Positions 47,054-56,761 of a stretch of DNA of 64,000 nt are shown here, one piece after another. This DNA comes from Desulfovibrionaceae bacterium (GTDB lineage Bacteria; Desulfobacterota; Desulfovibrionia; Desulfovibrionales; Desulfovibrionaceae), in the NCBI GenBank assembly GCA_015709205.1, contig JACCQO010000012.1, positions 1 to 64,000 on the forward strand, read 5' to 3'. The notes under the pieces are model-generated. The model saw nothing but the letters and a program-made list of their open reading frames with translations, was not told the origin of the DNA and did not search any database. A program made the position numbers and the translations under genes. The first letter of the stretch is position 1; each line of letters opens with the position of its first letter.

Positions 47054-47323
47054 CTACGCGTTGGTGCTGACCACCAGTCCGGTGGCCTGCTCGAAGTTCT
47101 TGACCAGCGAGGTCTGGAAATCGCTGTGGTAGACGTTCTCCACGCTCTTGGGAAGGAAGGCGTTGGGGTCGCCGGTGAATTCCGAGGTGAAGGTCATGGC
47201 CTTCTGCAGGGCCCGCTGGTTGTCGCTGGCGATGGAGTGGCTGATGGTGGCCATGCGGATGATGCCGTTCCACAGGGATTGGTTGCTCATGGGCCTGGGA
47301 AGGCTGAAGGAGGGGCTGCTCAT
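47054..47323 (-). CDS. small protein of unknown function
   Basis: An 89-residue protein starting MSSPSFSLPRPMSNQSLWNG. GGGAG seven bases upstream supports the ATG at 47323 over the one at 47290. The middle (RMATISHSIASDNQRALQKA) is helical, and no cysteine or membrane segment occurs. It precedes the GGDEF gene in the same direction with a 70-base gap in reading order reversed, so co-transcription is possible. No family recognised. Confidence 0.55.
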   Translation of the reverse strand: MSSPSFSLPRPMSNQSLWNGIIRMATISHSIASDNQRALQKAMTFTSEFTGDPNAFLPKSVENVYHSDFQTSLVKNFEQATGLVVSTNA

Positions 47324-47394
47324 GGTCGGTCTCCCTGGGCGCGGTCCGTCGCCGCGCGTGCTGCTGAAGACGGTCCCTGTCGAAGGCGGCCGCG

Positions 47395-48204
47395 TCATTC
47401 CTTGACGCGGCATTCCACGGGTGTGTCCTGGTCCACTCCGATGCCCGGCACTTCCTGGATCATCACGACCTTGTTCCGGCCGGTCTGCTTGGCGTGGTAC
47501 ATGGCGCGGTCCGCGAGCACGAAGAGGCCGTGCGGGACCTTGGCCGGAAAGGCGTCGGTGCAGGCCACGCCGATGGAAGCATTAATATGGAGAATCCGGC
47601 CGTCGTCAAGAGGCACTTCGGTGGCGGAGATGGCGCGCCAGATGCGCTCTGCCAGGACGCGGCCGCCGTGGCAGTCGGTCTGGGGCATGATCACGGCGAT
47701 CTCCTCGCCGCCGATGCGGGCCACGATGTCGCCCTCGCGCACCTGGACGGTGATGGTGTGTGCCACGGCCGCGAGCACGGCGTCACCGGCCTTGTGCCCG
47801 TAGGTGTCGTTGACGCGCTTGAAGTGGTCCAGATCGATGATCGCCAGGCCCAGCGAGGACTTGTAGCGCAAGGCGTTGGCGAACTCCCGGTCGAAGGTGA
47901 CGTGGAACATGCGCGTGTTGAACAGGCCGGTGAGGTCGTCGACCATGCTCAGGTGCGCGAAGTTCTCCTCGGCCTTGCCGAGCACGTAGCCGAAGGCCGC
48001 GAACACGGTCATGGTTCCCAGGCACATGTAGGCGAACAGGGACAGCTGGTAGGAGGGGGGCACGAGGCGGTGCAGGCTGAGGGCGCGTTCGAGGAAGATC
48101 CAGCCCAGGGGCGCGCCGAGTCCCAGCACCCCCCCCTGGATCATGCGGCGCAGGCGCGAGGGCGCCTGCCGCTGCACCATGTACTTGTCCACTGTTCGTG
48201 TCAT
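47395..48204 (-). CDS. membrane GGDEF protein
   Basis: A 269-residue protein. A membrane hairpin (about 18-38 and 50-70) is followed by a GGDEF domain (from about 85, SMVDDLTGLFNTRMFHVTFD). The active-site motif reads GGEEI instead of GGEEF, and an inhibition-site REGD lies five residues before it. The domain ends ADRAMYHAKQTGRNKVV, complete. It is probably a diguanylate cyclase, although the changed last residue could lower activity. The ATG at 48204 is one of several close starts without a clear ribosome site. Confidence 0.8.
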   Translation of the reverse strand: MTRTVDKYMVQRQAPSRLRRMIQGGVLGLGAPLGWIFLERALSLHRLVPPSYQLSLFAYMCLGTMTVFAAFGYVLGKAEENFAHLSMVDDLTGLFNTRMFHVTFDREFANALRYKSSLGLAIIDLDHFKRVNDTYGHKAGDAVLAAVAHTITVQVREGDIVARIGGEEIAVIMPQTDCHGGRVLAERIWRAISATEVPLDDGRILHINASIGVACTDAFPAKVPHGLFVLADRAMYHAKQTGRNKVVMIQEVPGIGVDQDTPVECRVKE

Positions 48205-48292
48205 GCGTTCGGCCAGCATACCCCACGCGTCGCGTGCGGGCAATGGCGTTGGACACGAAAGGGGTGTCGCGGGCGTCGAAGGGGGAGGGCGG

Positions 48293-49042
48293 TCAGGCCA
48301 TCCAGGCCTTGGCCAGGGTGAACATGTCCTCGTACTCCAGGCGGTCGCGCAGGGCCCGACACATGCAGATGCTCAGGTCGGCCTTGCGGCCCACGGCGGC
48401 GAGGATGGCGTCGCGGTGCACGCGCATGCGTTTGCGCACCAGGGGGGCGTCGAAGCCGTCGATGACCAGGGAAAGCCCGTCCACGAAGAAGGAGGAGTTG
48501 ACGAAGCGGAAGTAGCCCTGGCAGGCCTCGCGGCCTTCTCGGCGCGCGAGCATGACGTAGAAGAGCAGGGTGACCATGAGCTGGTCGGGCTTGATGTGGT
48601 GGTCCACATTGAAATACACGGAATGGTCGGCCTTGGGGTCCGCGGGCACCTTGGCCAGTTCCTGGGCCAGGCGGAAGGCCTCCTGCTCGGTCAGCGGGGT
48701 GCGGTCGAACTGCGCGGTCATCTTGGCCAGGGTCTTGCGCGGGTTCTCGGCCACGGCGATGTCCAGCAGGGCCATGCGCATGAGGTCCAGGCGCACGGCC
48801 AGGCCGTCCAGACATGTCTGGCGGCGGGCCTGGGCCGCGGCGGCGAAACGCTCGGCGTCCAGGTTGGACAGGCACGCCTCCAGCAGGTAGCGCACAAAGG
48901 GCTCGGGCGTGTACTCGGCCTCCTCGGCCAGGGCCTTGATGTTGCGCTTGCCCACCAGCTTCTTGAGCGACAGCCAGTAGGCGGCCAGCCCCTCCAGGGG
49001 CATTTCCACGAGGTCTATGTTGCGGTCGGGTTCGTCGCTCAT
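48293..49042 (-). CDS. conserved protein of unknown function
   Basis: A 249-residue soluble, helical protein (LEGLAAYWLSLKKLVGKRNI, ALAEEAEYTPEPFVRYLLEA) with a conserved-looking central segment YFNVDHHIKPDQLMVTLLFY and later FVNSSFFVDGLSLVIDGFDA. No catalytic motif or membrane helix is recognised. The start is an ATG without a strong ribosome site. Its length and even codon use support a real gene; a role in the neighbouring signalling system is possible but unproven. Confidence 0.65.
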   Translation of the reverse strand: MSDEPDRNIDLVEMPLEGLAAYWLSLKKLVGKRNIKALAEEAEYTPEPFVRYLLEACLSNLDAERFAAAAQARRQTCLDGLAVRLDLMRMALLDIAVAENPRKTLAKMTAQFDRTPLTEQEAFRLAQELAKVPADPKADHSVYFNVDHHIKPDQLMVTLLFYVMLARREGREACQGYFRFVNSSFFVDGLSLVIDGFDAPLVRKRMRVHRDAILAAVGRKADLSICMCRALRDRLEYEDMFTLAKAWMA

Positions 49043-49174
49043 GGTCCTGCTCTGCGCGTCCTGCCGCCCAGCCCGGTGGGCGTTCGGGCGGGGCGGGCCC
49101 GGAACCGGGATGGTGCTGCGGCATTTTCTTTTTTCAGCCAACCCGTTATTAGCAGTCCCATGGAAGGAAGGCAA

Positions 49175-50221
49175 ATGGCGCGACGCCCCGAACGGACTCC
49201 CGAAGGACCCCCTGAAGGACGCGAACCGAACGGCGCACAGCTGGAGGCGGAGACCGCGCGGGAAGAGGGCGGAGACCCCGGGGACCGCGTGGGCCGTATT
49301 CGCGTGGACGCCGAGACCTGCACGGGGTGCGGGCTGTGCGTGCGGCTGTGCCCCTCCGGGGCCCTGGCCCTGGATCCGGACGGCGGGGGCGCCGCCGCGC
49401 AGACGCGGCCCTGCATCCTCTGCGGCCACTGCGAGGCCGCGTGCCCGGCCGGGGCCGTGCGCGTGGAGGCGCTGTGCGACGAAGCCTCGGACTTCGCCAC
49501 CTTTGCCGCGCCCGGGGGCTGGCTGCCCTACGGCCGGGCCGACCTGCCCGCCCTGGCGCAGCTGATGCGCTCGCGCCGCTCCTGCAGGGCGTTCCGCGAC
49601 GAACCCGTGGCCCCGGCGCTGCTCGAGGACCTGGTGCGCCTGGGTGTGAGCGCGCCCTCGGGCACCAACAGCCAGGCCTGGACCTTCGCCCTGTTGGAGG
49701 ACCGCGCCGCGGTGCTGGCCCTGGGCCGGGCCGTGGGCGGGTTCTTTCGCCGCCTGGAGCGGCTGGCCGCGCGCCGCTGGCTGTGCGCGGCCCTGCAGCT
49801 CGCGGGCCGGGGCGAACTGGCCCGCTACCGGCGCGAGTATTCGCCCCGCGTGCGCGAGGCTCTGGAGGCCTTCGACCGCGAGGGCCGGGACATGCTCTTT
49901 CACGGGGCCCCGGCCGTGATCGTGGTCGGCTCGCGCGCGCCCGGGGAGGTTCCGGCGAGCTGCCCGGCCGAGGACGCGCTGCTGGCCTGCCAGAACATGC
50001 TCCTGGGCGCGCACGCCATGGGGCTGGGCACGTGCCTGGTGGGCTACGCCGTGGAGGCGCTCCGGCGCGACGCCGGGGCGCGTGCGGCGGCGGGCCTTGC
50101 CCCGGGCGAGGGCGTGCACGCGGTGCTGGCCGTGGGCTGGCCCGCGGTGGCCTTTGCCCGGCCCGCGCGGCGCAAGCCCTTTGCCCTGCGCCGGGTGCGC
50201 GGCGCGGGCGGGGAGGGGTGA
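49175..50221 (+). CDS. ferredoxin-nitroreductase fusion protein
   Basis: A 348-residue protein. Residues about 45-105 hold two 4Fe-4S clusters (CTGCGLCVRLCPSGAL and CILCGHCEAACPAGAV). The rest is a nitroreductase-like flavoprotein: RSRRSCRAFRDEPV, SAPSGTNSQAWTF, and near the end AMGLGTCLVGY. This arrangement is common in anaerobes, where ferredoxin-type clusters feed electrons to the FMN enzyme; the substrate is unknown. I chose the ATG at 49175 with GGAAGG before it; another lies 15 bases upstream. Confidence 0.9.
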   Translation: MARRPERTPEGPPEGREPNGAQLEAETAREEGGDPGDRVGRIRVDAETCTGCGLCVRLCPSGALALDPDGGGAAAQTRPCILCGHCEAACPAGAVRVEALCDEASDFATFAAPGGWLPYGRADLPALAQLMRSRRSCRAFRDEPVAPALLEDLVRLGVSAPSGTNSQAWTFALLEDRAAVLALGRAVGGFFRRLERLAARRWLCAALQLAGRGELARYRREYSPRVREALEAFDREGRDMLFHGAPAVIVVGSRAPGEVPASCPAEDALLACQNMLLGAHAMGLGTCLVGYAVEALRRDAGARAAAGLAPGEGVHAVLAVGWPAVAFARPARRKPFALRRVRGAGGEG

Positions 50222-50369
50222 GCGGTCCGCGCGCGGACCAAAACGTCATTATTTTCTACGCGGAACGGGCTTCGTGGGCCAAGCATCGGTGGCGTCCCGC
50301 GGGCGAATCGGATACACTGCGCCAAACAACCTCATTCAGGCGCCTTGCGCCGTCCCGATAGGGGGAAAC

Positions 50370-51356
50370 ATGTCAGGCGAACGCCAACTCGCGCTCACGG
50401 AAGTCGGCACCAACGAAGTCGAGATCATGGTCTTCTTCCTGGACCTGACCGAAAAGGGCCGGGTCTACCGTGCCTATTTCGGCGTCAACGTGGCCAAGGT
50501 GCTGAAGATCATGCGCATTCCCGATATGACCATGAACCCGCCGGAGAAGTCGCACCAGGCGGTGCAGGGCGCGTTCAACTTCAAGGACCGCGACCGGGTC
50601 ATCCCCCTGGTGGATCTGGCCGCGTACCTGGGCGCGGTCAAGGTGGAGGACTCCGAGGAAAAGGTCATCATCACCGAGTTCAACGAGGTCATGACCTCCT
50701 TCATCGTCACCGGCGTCACGCGCATCCACCGGCTGAGCTGGCGCGACATCGAAAAGCCCGACCGGCTCGTGGACCGCTACAGCGAGCACGCCTTCACCGG
50801 CGTGGTGCGCATCGACGAGACCGTGGTCTTCATCCTCGACCTGGAAAAGGTCGTCATCGAGCTCAATCCCCGGTCGGCGCTGGCGTTTTACGGCACCGAG
50901 CAGGGGCAGATCATCGCCGACCGGGACATCCACATCCTGCACGTGGACGATCAGAACCTGGTGCGCAAGATGGTCAAGCGCTCCCTGGAGAACAACGCGC
51001 GCTTCCACGTGCATTCGGCAGAGAGCGGCGAGGACGCCCTGAACTGGCTGCGCGCCCGGCTGGAGGACGCCCGGCGCGAGGGCAGGCAGTTGGAGGAATA
51101 CGTGGACGTGATCATCTCCGACGTGGAGATGCCGGTCATGGACGGCTTCACCCTGTGCAGCAAGGTCAAGAAGGATCCGGACCTGCGTTCGGTGCCGCTG
51201 TTCCTGTTCTCCTCGCTGATCACCGAGGAGACCATGCACAAGGGCGAGTCCGTGGGCGCGGATGGGCAGTTCCCCAAGCCCCAGACCGAGGGCATGGTCT
51301 ACGAGATGATGACCACCCTGGCGCGCAAGGTGGTGGGCGAGGACGTGGACGCCTGA
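50370..51356 (+). CDS. cheV: chemotaxis protein CheV (CheW-REC fusion)
   Basis: A 328-residue CheV. Residues about 10-175 form a CheW-like coupling domain (VEIMVFFLDLTEKGRVYRAY, RVIPLVDLAAYLG, FIVTGVTRIHRLSW). The C-terminal receiver has VDDQ, the phosphorylated Asp251 in VIISDVEMPVMDG and Lys in QFPKPQTEG. CheV links receptors to CheA and tunes adaptation. GGGGG precedes the ATG. Together with the CheD genes it implies a chemotaxis system whose kinase and receptors lie outside the window. Confidence 0.95.
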   Translation: MSGERQLALTEVGTNEVEIMVFFLDLTEKGRVYRAYFGVNVAKVLKIMRIPDMTMNPPEKSHQAVQGAFNFKDRDRVIPLVDLAAYLGAVKVEDSEEKVIITEFNEVMTSFIVTGVTRIHRLSWRDIEKPDRLVDRYSEHAFTGVVRIDETVVFILDLEKVVIELNPRSALAFYGTEQGQIIADRDIHILHVDDQNLVRKMVKRSLENNARFHVHSAESGEDALNWLRARLEDARREGRQLEEYVDVIISDVEMPVMDGFTLCSKVKKDPDLRSVPLFLFSSLITEETMHKGESVGADGQFPKPQTEGMVYEMMTTLARKVVGEDVDA

Positions 51357-51452
51357 GGGACTCGCCCGGTTTTCGGCAGCGGGGGTCCGGCGTTGGGTGG
51401 TGAGAAAAAAATCACGTTTTTTTCTTCGGCGACGGTGTAATATCCTGCCGGA

Positions 51453-54239
51453 ATGAACGCAATCCCGAACCTGTCGCGGATCGATCCGCCGCGGCGTTGC
51501 AATCGGGCGTCAAGCCCGGCGGCATCGCAGCGTCCCGGCGCCTGTCGCGCGCGGGCCCTGTGCTGCCCCGGCCGCCCGCGGCCGCGGGCGGCGTTCGCGT
51601 TTCTGGCCGCGCTGGCGGTCCTGGCGGTCCTGGCGGTCCTGGCGTCCCGTCCCCGCGAGGCCCTGGCCGAGCCGGAAACGACCGGGCGCGGACTGGTGGT
51701 CGGGGTCTACAACAATCCCCCCCTGGTTTTTCGCACTTCCGACGGCGTGGTGCAGGGGTTGATCATCGACGTGCTGGAGTGGATCGCCCCGCGCGAAGGC
51801 TGGACACTGCGCTTTCGCTTCGGCACCTGGGCCGACCTCGTGCAGGGGCTGGAAGACGGCAGCATCGATCTGGTCGGCGACATCGCCCTCACCCACGACC
51901 GGGCCCAGCGCTTTCGCTTCAGCAACCAGACCGTGGTGACCAACTGGAGCCAGGTCTACGCCCGGCCGGGCAGCGGCGTGAGCACGGTCTTCGATCTGGC
52001 CGGGGCGCGCGTGGCCGTGCTGGACGCCGACGTGCACGGCGGCAACTTCGACGAACTCATGGCCCGGTTTCAGGTGCCCTACACGCCCGTGGCGACGTCC
52101 TCCTACAGGGAGGCCGTCGAACAGGTGCACTCCGGCCAAGCCAAGGCCGCGGTGCTCAATCGCATCTTCGCCGACTACCTCTCCGCGACCTCCGGCCTGG
52201 TGGCAACGCCCGTGCTCTTCGACCCCATCGGCATCCGGTTCGCCGCGCCCACCACGGGCGACCCCGCGGTGCTGGCGGCCCTGGACCGCCATCTGGCGCA
52301 ACTCAAGGCCGACCCGCATTCCCCGTACTTCCGCTTCCGGGAGCGCTGGATGTCCGGGGACGAGCGGCCGTACAGGATGCCGGACTGGCTCCGGCGCACC
52401 CTGCCCGTGGCGGGCGGCCTGCTGGTGGCCGCCGTGGCCTGGGCCCTGGTGCTCCGCGCCCAGGTGCGCCACAGCACCGCCCAGCTCCGGCGGCGCACGC
52501 GCGAACTGGAATGGCAGGTCTCCGAGCGCCGCGCGGCCGAGGCGCGGCTGCGCGATTCCCAGGCCAACTACCGCGCCCTGGTGGAAGGCTCCATCCAGCC
52601 AACGGCCATCGTGGCCTGGGACCCGGTCCGGTTTCTCTACGTGAACAGGGCCATGTGCGATTTCATGGAGCGCGGCGAAGAGGAACTGCTGGCCATGGCC
52701 GGCGATGCCCTGTGGGTCCCCTTGCACCCGGAGGAGCGCGAAACGCTCAGCCGGCGGCACGAGCGGCACAGGACCGACGGGACGCTAATGGACCGTTGCG
52801 AGGTGCGCGTGCTGGGCCTGGGCGGCGAGGTCCGCTGGGGCGACGTGCTCGCCGCGCGGGTCACGTATGCGGACCAGCCCGCCATGCAGGTCACGCTCAT
52901 GGATGTGACCGCCCGCAAGCGCGTCGAGGCCGAGCTGCGCGAGGCCAAGGAGGCCGCCGAGGCGGCCAGCCGCTCCAAGAGCGAGTTCCTGGCGACCATG
53001 AGCCACGAGCTGCGCACCCCGCTCAACGGGATCATGGGCATGCTCCAGGTGGCGCGCATGACCGCCGACGGGGCCGAACGCGAGGAGTCCCTGGCCACGG
53101 CCCTGAGCGTCAGCCGCCATCTGCTCACGATCATCGGCGACATCCTCGACCTCTCCAAGATCGAGGCGGGCAAGATGGACATCGCCCGGGAGCCGTTCTC
53201 CGTGCGCGCGGTCATGGAGTCCGTGGTCGGGAGCTTTGGGCCCCAGGCACGGGAAAAGAGGCTGGAGCTGGAATGGGAGGTGGCCAGGGACGTGCCCGCG
53301 TTGCTGCTCGGCGACGGCGTGCGCTTGCGCCAGATCCTCTTCAACCTGGTGGGCAACGCCCTCAAGTTCACGGAGCAGGGCCGGATCCGCATCGAGTGCG
53401 ACTGGCTGCCGGGGCGCGGCCGTCCCGGGGCGGCTCCGGCCGGGGAGCCGGACGCGGACGGGGACGCCGCCGGGGACGCTGGGGACAGGGACGGGGATGC
53501 GGGGCGGCTGCTCGTTTCGGTCGCGGACACGGGCATGGGCATCCCGCGCGACAAGCTCGACCGGGTCTTCGAGAGCTTCACCCAGGCCGACGGCTCCCTG
53601 GCGCGACGTTTTCAGGGCACGGGGCTGGGGCTGGGCATTGTGCGTCGTCTTGTGACCCTGATGGGCGGTACCGTGGGCATCGATTCCGAGGAGGGCGAGG
53701 GCACCCTGATCTACTTCCACGTGGCCGTGACGGCGGTGCGGGACGCGTCCGCCGTGCGCGCGGCCCTCGGGGGGGCGGACGCGGATCGCACCGTGCCGCC
53801 CGCCGGGCTGGCGCGCAGGATGCGCGTGCTCATCGCCGAGGACGACGTGGTCAGCCGTTTGGCCGTCAGGCGCATGGTGACCCGGCTCGGGCACGAGCCC
53901 CAGGCCGTGGATTCCGGCATCGCGGCCCTGGCCGCCCTGGGGCGCGAACGTTTCGACTGCCTGCTGCTGGACATCCAGATGCCCGGACTGGACGGGCTGC
54001 AGACCGTGGCGCGCGTGCGCGAGCGCGAAGCCGCCGCCGGAGGCCCGCGGCTGCCGGTGGTGGCCCTCACGGCCCATTCCATGCGCGGCGACCGGGAGCG
54101 TTTCCTGGCCGCGGGCATGGACGACTACCTCTCCAAGCCCCTGGAGTTCGAGGCCCTGCGCCGTGTGCTCGACCGCCTGGCCGCCACCCCGTCGCCCACC
54201 GCCAAGCAGCGCACCGCCAAGCAGCGCACGGTCAAGTAG
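51453..54239 (+). CDS. hybrid histidine kinase with periplasmic solute-binding sensor
   Basis: A 928-residue hybrid kinase. A signal/anchor (about 48-68, built from a short LAV repeat) leads into a periplasmic bacterial solute-binding (type 3) domain at about 80-300 ([40 protein letters not shown]). A second membrane helix lies near 315-335. A PAS domain follows (about 370-490), then HisKA with His518 in [12 protein letters not shown], the ATPase with [13 protein letters not shown] and [10 protein letters not shown], and a receiver with Asp840 in [14 protein letters not shown]. It should sense an amino-acid-like ligand. The C-terminus is extended by a 15-base repeat. Confidence 0.9.
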   Translation: MNAIPNLSRIDPPRRCNRASSPAASQRPGACRARALCCPGRPRPRAAFAFLAALAVLAVLAVLASRPREALAEPETTGRGLVVGVYNNPPLVFRTSDGVVQGLIIDVLEWIAPREGWTLRFRFGTWADLVQGLEDGSIDLVGDIALTHDRAQRFRFSNQTVVTNWSQVYARPGSGVSTVFDLAGARVAVLDADVHGGNFDELMARFQVPYTPVATSSYREAVEQVHSGQAKAAVLNRIFADYLSATSGLVATPVLFDPIGIRFAAPTTGDPAVLAALDRHLAQLKADPHSPYFRFRERWMSGDERPYRMPDWLRRTLPVAGGLLVAAVAWALVLRAQVRHSTAQLRRRTRELEWQVSERRAAEARLRDSQANYRALVEGSIQPTAIVAWDPVRFLYVNRAMCDFMERGEEELLAMAGDALWVPLHPEERETLSRRHERHRTDGTLMDRCEVRVLGLGGEVRWGDVLAARVTYADQPAMQVTLMDVTARKRVEAELREAKEAAEAASRSKSEFLATMSHELRTPLNGIMGMLQVARMTADGAEREESLATALSVSRHLLTIIGDILDLSKIEAGKMDIAREPFSVRAVMESVVGSFGPQAREKRLELEWEVARDVPALLLGDGVRLRQILFNLVGNALKFTEQGRIRIECDWLPGRGRPGAAPAGEPDADGDAAGDAGDRDGDAGRLLVSVADTGMGIPRDKLDRVFESFTQADGSLARRFQGTGLGLGIVRRLVTLMGGTVGIDSEEGEGTLIYFHVAVTAVRDASAVRAALGGADADRTVPPAGLARRMRVLIAEDDVVSRLAVRRMVTRLGHEPQAVDSGIAALAALGRERFDCLLLDIQMPGLDGLQTVARVREREAAAGGPRLPVVALTAHSMRGDRERFLAAGMDDYLSKPLEFEALRRVLDRLAATPSPTAKQRTAKQRTVK

Positions 54240-54276
54240 CGCACGGTCAAGTAGCGCACGGTCAAGTAGCGCACGG
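54194..54276. repeat. 15-base tandem repeat across the stop codon of the kinase gene
   Basis: Units of the form GCGCACGGTCAAGTA run from within the last codons (coding A-K-Q-R-T, then R-T-V-K) across the TAG stop into the 3' flank, with three nearly perfect copies after two degenerate ones. Each later copy places the stop TAG in frame, so growth or loss of units would shift the end of the protein only slightly. Confidence 0.85.
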
Positions 54277-54377
54277 GCCGGGCGCGTTCAGCGCCGCGGC
54301 CCCCTTCCCACGGATTGCCCCGCCCGGGCGGGGCTGCTATACCCTGTCCGTCGGGCCCGGCACCGCCGCGGCGCGGC

Positions 54378-55796
54378 ATGGGAATCCGCATGAATCGCAC
54401 CGTACCCCCGCCACCGCATTTCCCGGATCCCGGTCGCATCCGTTCGCCGGGCACGCCGGAGGCCTCGGAAGGTCCCGGCGCTTCCGGCGCGCCCGGCGGC
54501 GGCATCCTGCTGCGGCGCATTTCCGTCCAGGACCTGCGGCCCGGCATGTACGTGGTCGATTCCGGGCTCTCCTGGACCGAGCACCCCTTTCTCTATTCTG
54601 AGGAGGGGCTGGTGCGGTCCGCGGAGCACGCGCGCGCCGTGGCCGCCGAGGGCTACATCGAGGTCTTCGTGGACCCGGCGCGCAGCGCGAACGCGGCCTG
54701 TCGTCCGGCGCGCGGCGCGGCCGCCGATGCCGAGTTGGGCCGCTCCGTGGCCACGGCGCGGGGCCCCGCGCCCGATCGGGGGGCCGGGCACCGGGCCGAG
54801 CACAGGTCTGGGCGCCGTCCCGTGCCCCTGGCCCGGGAGACCGGCCCGGCCGGGGCCATCTACCGCGACTCCATCCAGTGCGCGCGCAGCTTCCTGCACG
54901 ACGCCGAGGCGGGCAATCCCATCGACGTGGCCGCGGCCGAGCGTTGCGTGCGCGGGGTCATGGGCAGCGTGGGCCGCAACGCCGACGCCCTGGTCAGCCT
55001 GTCGCGGCTGCGGACCTTCGACGCCTACACCTTCACCCACTGCGTCAACGTGGCCGTGCTCAGCGTGGTCTTCGGCTCCTACCTGGGCTTGGCGGGCCAC
55101 GCGCTGCGGCGCCTCGGCATGGCCGCCCTGTTCCACGACCTGGGCAAGGCGCGCATTCCGGCCGAGGTGCTCAACAAGCCCGGCCGGCTCACCGAGCGCG
55201 AGTTCGCCATCGTGCAGCGCCACCCGCGCGAGGGCCTGGAGGTGCTGCGGCGCAACGGCGTGGAGGACGAGGGCGTGCTCCTGGGCGTGGTCCAGCACCA
55301 CGAAAAGCACAACGGCCGGGGCTACCCCGGGCGGCTGCCCGGGGGCATGGTCCACGAGTTCGGTTCGATCATCGCCCTGGCCGATGTCTACGACGCCCTG
55401 ACCAGCGAGCGGGTCTACAAGCGGGGCATGCTCGCCAACCGCGCCCTGCAGATCATGTACGGCATGCGCGAGGCGGACTTCGCCCCGGGCTGGGCCGAGC
55501 GCTTCATCAAGTGTCTGGGCATCTACCCGGTGGGCAGCCTGGTGCGCCTGGAGGACGGGCGGCTGGCCGTGGTCCTGGAAGCGAATCCCGAGGCGCCTTT
55601 GCGGCCCACGGTGCGTTTGCTGCGCGCGGACGGCGGCAGCGGCGAGGTGCTCGACCTGGGCGCGTCCGGTTTTGACTCGTCCGGCCCAGACTTGCTTGGT
55701 TCAGATGCGTCCGGCCCGGACGCGCCGGGGCCGGCCATCGCCGACTGCCTGGACCCCACGGCCCACGGCGTGGACGTGGCCCGCCACCTGTTCTGA
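54378..55796 (+). CDS. HD-GYP cyclic-di-GMP phosphodiesterase
   Basis: A 472-residue protein. Residues about 40-90 (RRISVQDLRPGMYVVDSGLS) form the DUF3391-like N-terminal domain. The HD-GYP domain follows: His253-Asp254 in FHDLGKARIP, the HHEKHNGRGYP motif with Gly-Tyr-Pro at 315-317, and ADVYDALTSERVYK. All metal and substrate residues are present, so it should hydrolyse c-di-GMP. A C-terminal tail contains a five-codon repeat (SGFDS, SGPDL and so on). A long disordered region separates the two domains. No membrane segment. Confidence 0.95.
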   Translation: MGIRMNRTVPPPPHFPDPGRIRSPGTPEASEGPGASGAPGGGILLRRISVQDLRPGMYVVDSGLSWTEHPFLYSEEGLVRSAEHARAVAAEGYIEVFVDPARSANAACRPARGAAADAELGRSVATARGPAPDRGAGHRAEHRSGRRPVPLARETGPAGAIYRDSIQCARSFLHDAEAGNPIDVAAAERCVRGVMGSVGRNADALVSLSRLRTFDAYTFTHCVNVAVLSVVFGSYLGLAGHALRRLGMAALFHDLGKARIPAEVLNKPGRLTEREFAIVQRHPREGLEVLRRNGVEDEGVLLGVVQHHEKHNGRGYPGRLPGGMVHEFGSIIALADVYDALTSERVYKRGMLANRALQIMYGMREADFAPGWAERFIKCLGIYPVGSLVRLEDGRLAVVLEANPEAPLRPTVRLLRADGGSGEVLDLGASGFDSSGPDLLGSDASGPDAPGPAIADCLDPTAHGVDVARHLF

Positions 55797-55851
55797 GGCC
55801 GGTTCCTTCCGACGCTTTCCCGCTCTTTTCCGGCGCGCGGGGCGGCAAGAA

Positions 55852-55887
55852 AACGGCCCGGCAAGCTTGCCGGGCCGTTCGTTTTTC
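55852..55887. terminator. bidirectional rho-independent terminator
   Basis: A perfect 28-base palindrome with half-site AACGGCCCGGCAAG, followed by CGTTTTT on the plus strand and TTTTCTT on the minus strand. It separates the convergent HD-GYP and HDOD genes and can end both transcripts. Confidence 0.95.
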
Positions 55888-55909
55888 GCGGGAAGTCGCG
55901 TGGCGCGGC

Positions 55910-56761
55910 CTATTGGCTGCGCATGAAGATGTCCCGCAGTTCGGCCACGTGGGAGGGCAGGGCGAAGAGCACGGCGTGCACGGTGTTGGGGTTGATGCCC
56001 AGGCGCGCGGTCACGGCCACGGAGGGCAGGTAGTGCGTGCCGTCGATCCCCGCGCCCTGGCCGCTGGCCTTGGCGATCATGTCGCCGCAGTGCACCAGGT
56101 CCAGGGCCAGGTCCACGCCCTCGTAGGATTCGGGCGAAAGGCGGTGGCGCACCACGGTGACGATCGCCTCCGGCAGCTTCCAGTGCTCCAGCAGGGCCGC
56201 GCCGACCTCGGCGTGGTCGATGCCCAGCACCTCGCGTTCGGCCTCGTGGAAGGGGATGGCCTTTTCCTCGGCCAGGGCCAGGATCGGTCCGGCGTCCTCC
56301 TCCAGGAAGGTGCCGAGCACGATCTTGCCGATGTTCACGAGCAGGCCGGAGGTGAAGGTGTGCGGCGGTGGGTCGATGCCCAGCTCCTTGGCCAGCAGTT
56401 CGCTGGACAGGGCCACGGCCACGGAGTTCTCCAGCAGTTCGCCCGGCTCCAGGCCGTAGCCGCGAATGGCCTGGCGCGAATAGGGGGCCACGCCCACGGC
56501 GATGACGAGCTGGAAGATGCGGTTGGCGCCCAGGCGGATGATGGCCTCGCGCAGCGATCCGATGGTGCGCACCGCGCCGAAATAGCTGGAATTGGCGATG
56601 CGCAGGATGTTCACGGTCAGGCCGGGGTCGTACTGGATGACCTCCGAGAGCTCGCCCATGTCCGTATTCTCGTCCTGCAGCAGGCCGAGGGCCTTCTGGA
56701 TGGATGCCGGAAGTTGCGGCACGGCCTTGGTCTTGAGAAGGATTTCCTGACGTCTGCTCAT
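55910..56761 (-). CDS. HDOD-domain signalling protein
   Basis: A 283-residue single-domain HDOD protein (PQLPASIQKALGLLQDENTD, YDPGLTVNILRIANSSYFG). The HD residues are not conserved at the usual site (GLLVNIGKIVLG replaces HDIGK), so no phosphodiesterase activity is expected; it probably acts as a scaffold. The ATG overlaps the stop of the CheD-like gene by four bases, so the two are made together and probably interact. Confidence 0.85.
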   Translation of the reverse strand: MSRRQEILLKTKAVPQLPASIQKALGLLQDENTDMGELSEVIQYDPGLTVNILRIANSSYFGAVRTIGSLREAIIRLGANRIFQLVIAVGVAPYSRQAIRGYGLEPGELLENSVAVALSSELLAKELGIDPPPHTFTSGLLVNIGKIVLGTFLEEDAGPILALAEEKAIPFHEAEREVLGIDHAEVGAALLEHWKLPEAIVTVVRHRLSPESYEGVDLALDLVHCGDMIAKASGQGAGIDGTHYLPSVAVTARLGINPNTVHAVLFALPSHVAELRDIFMRSQ

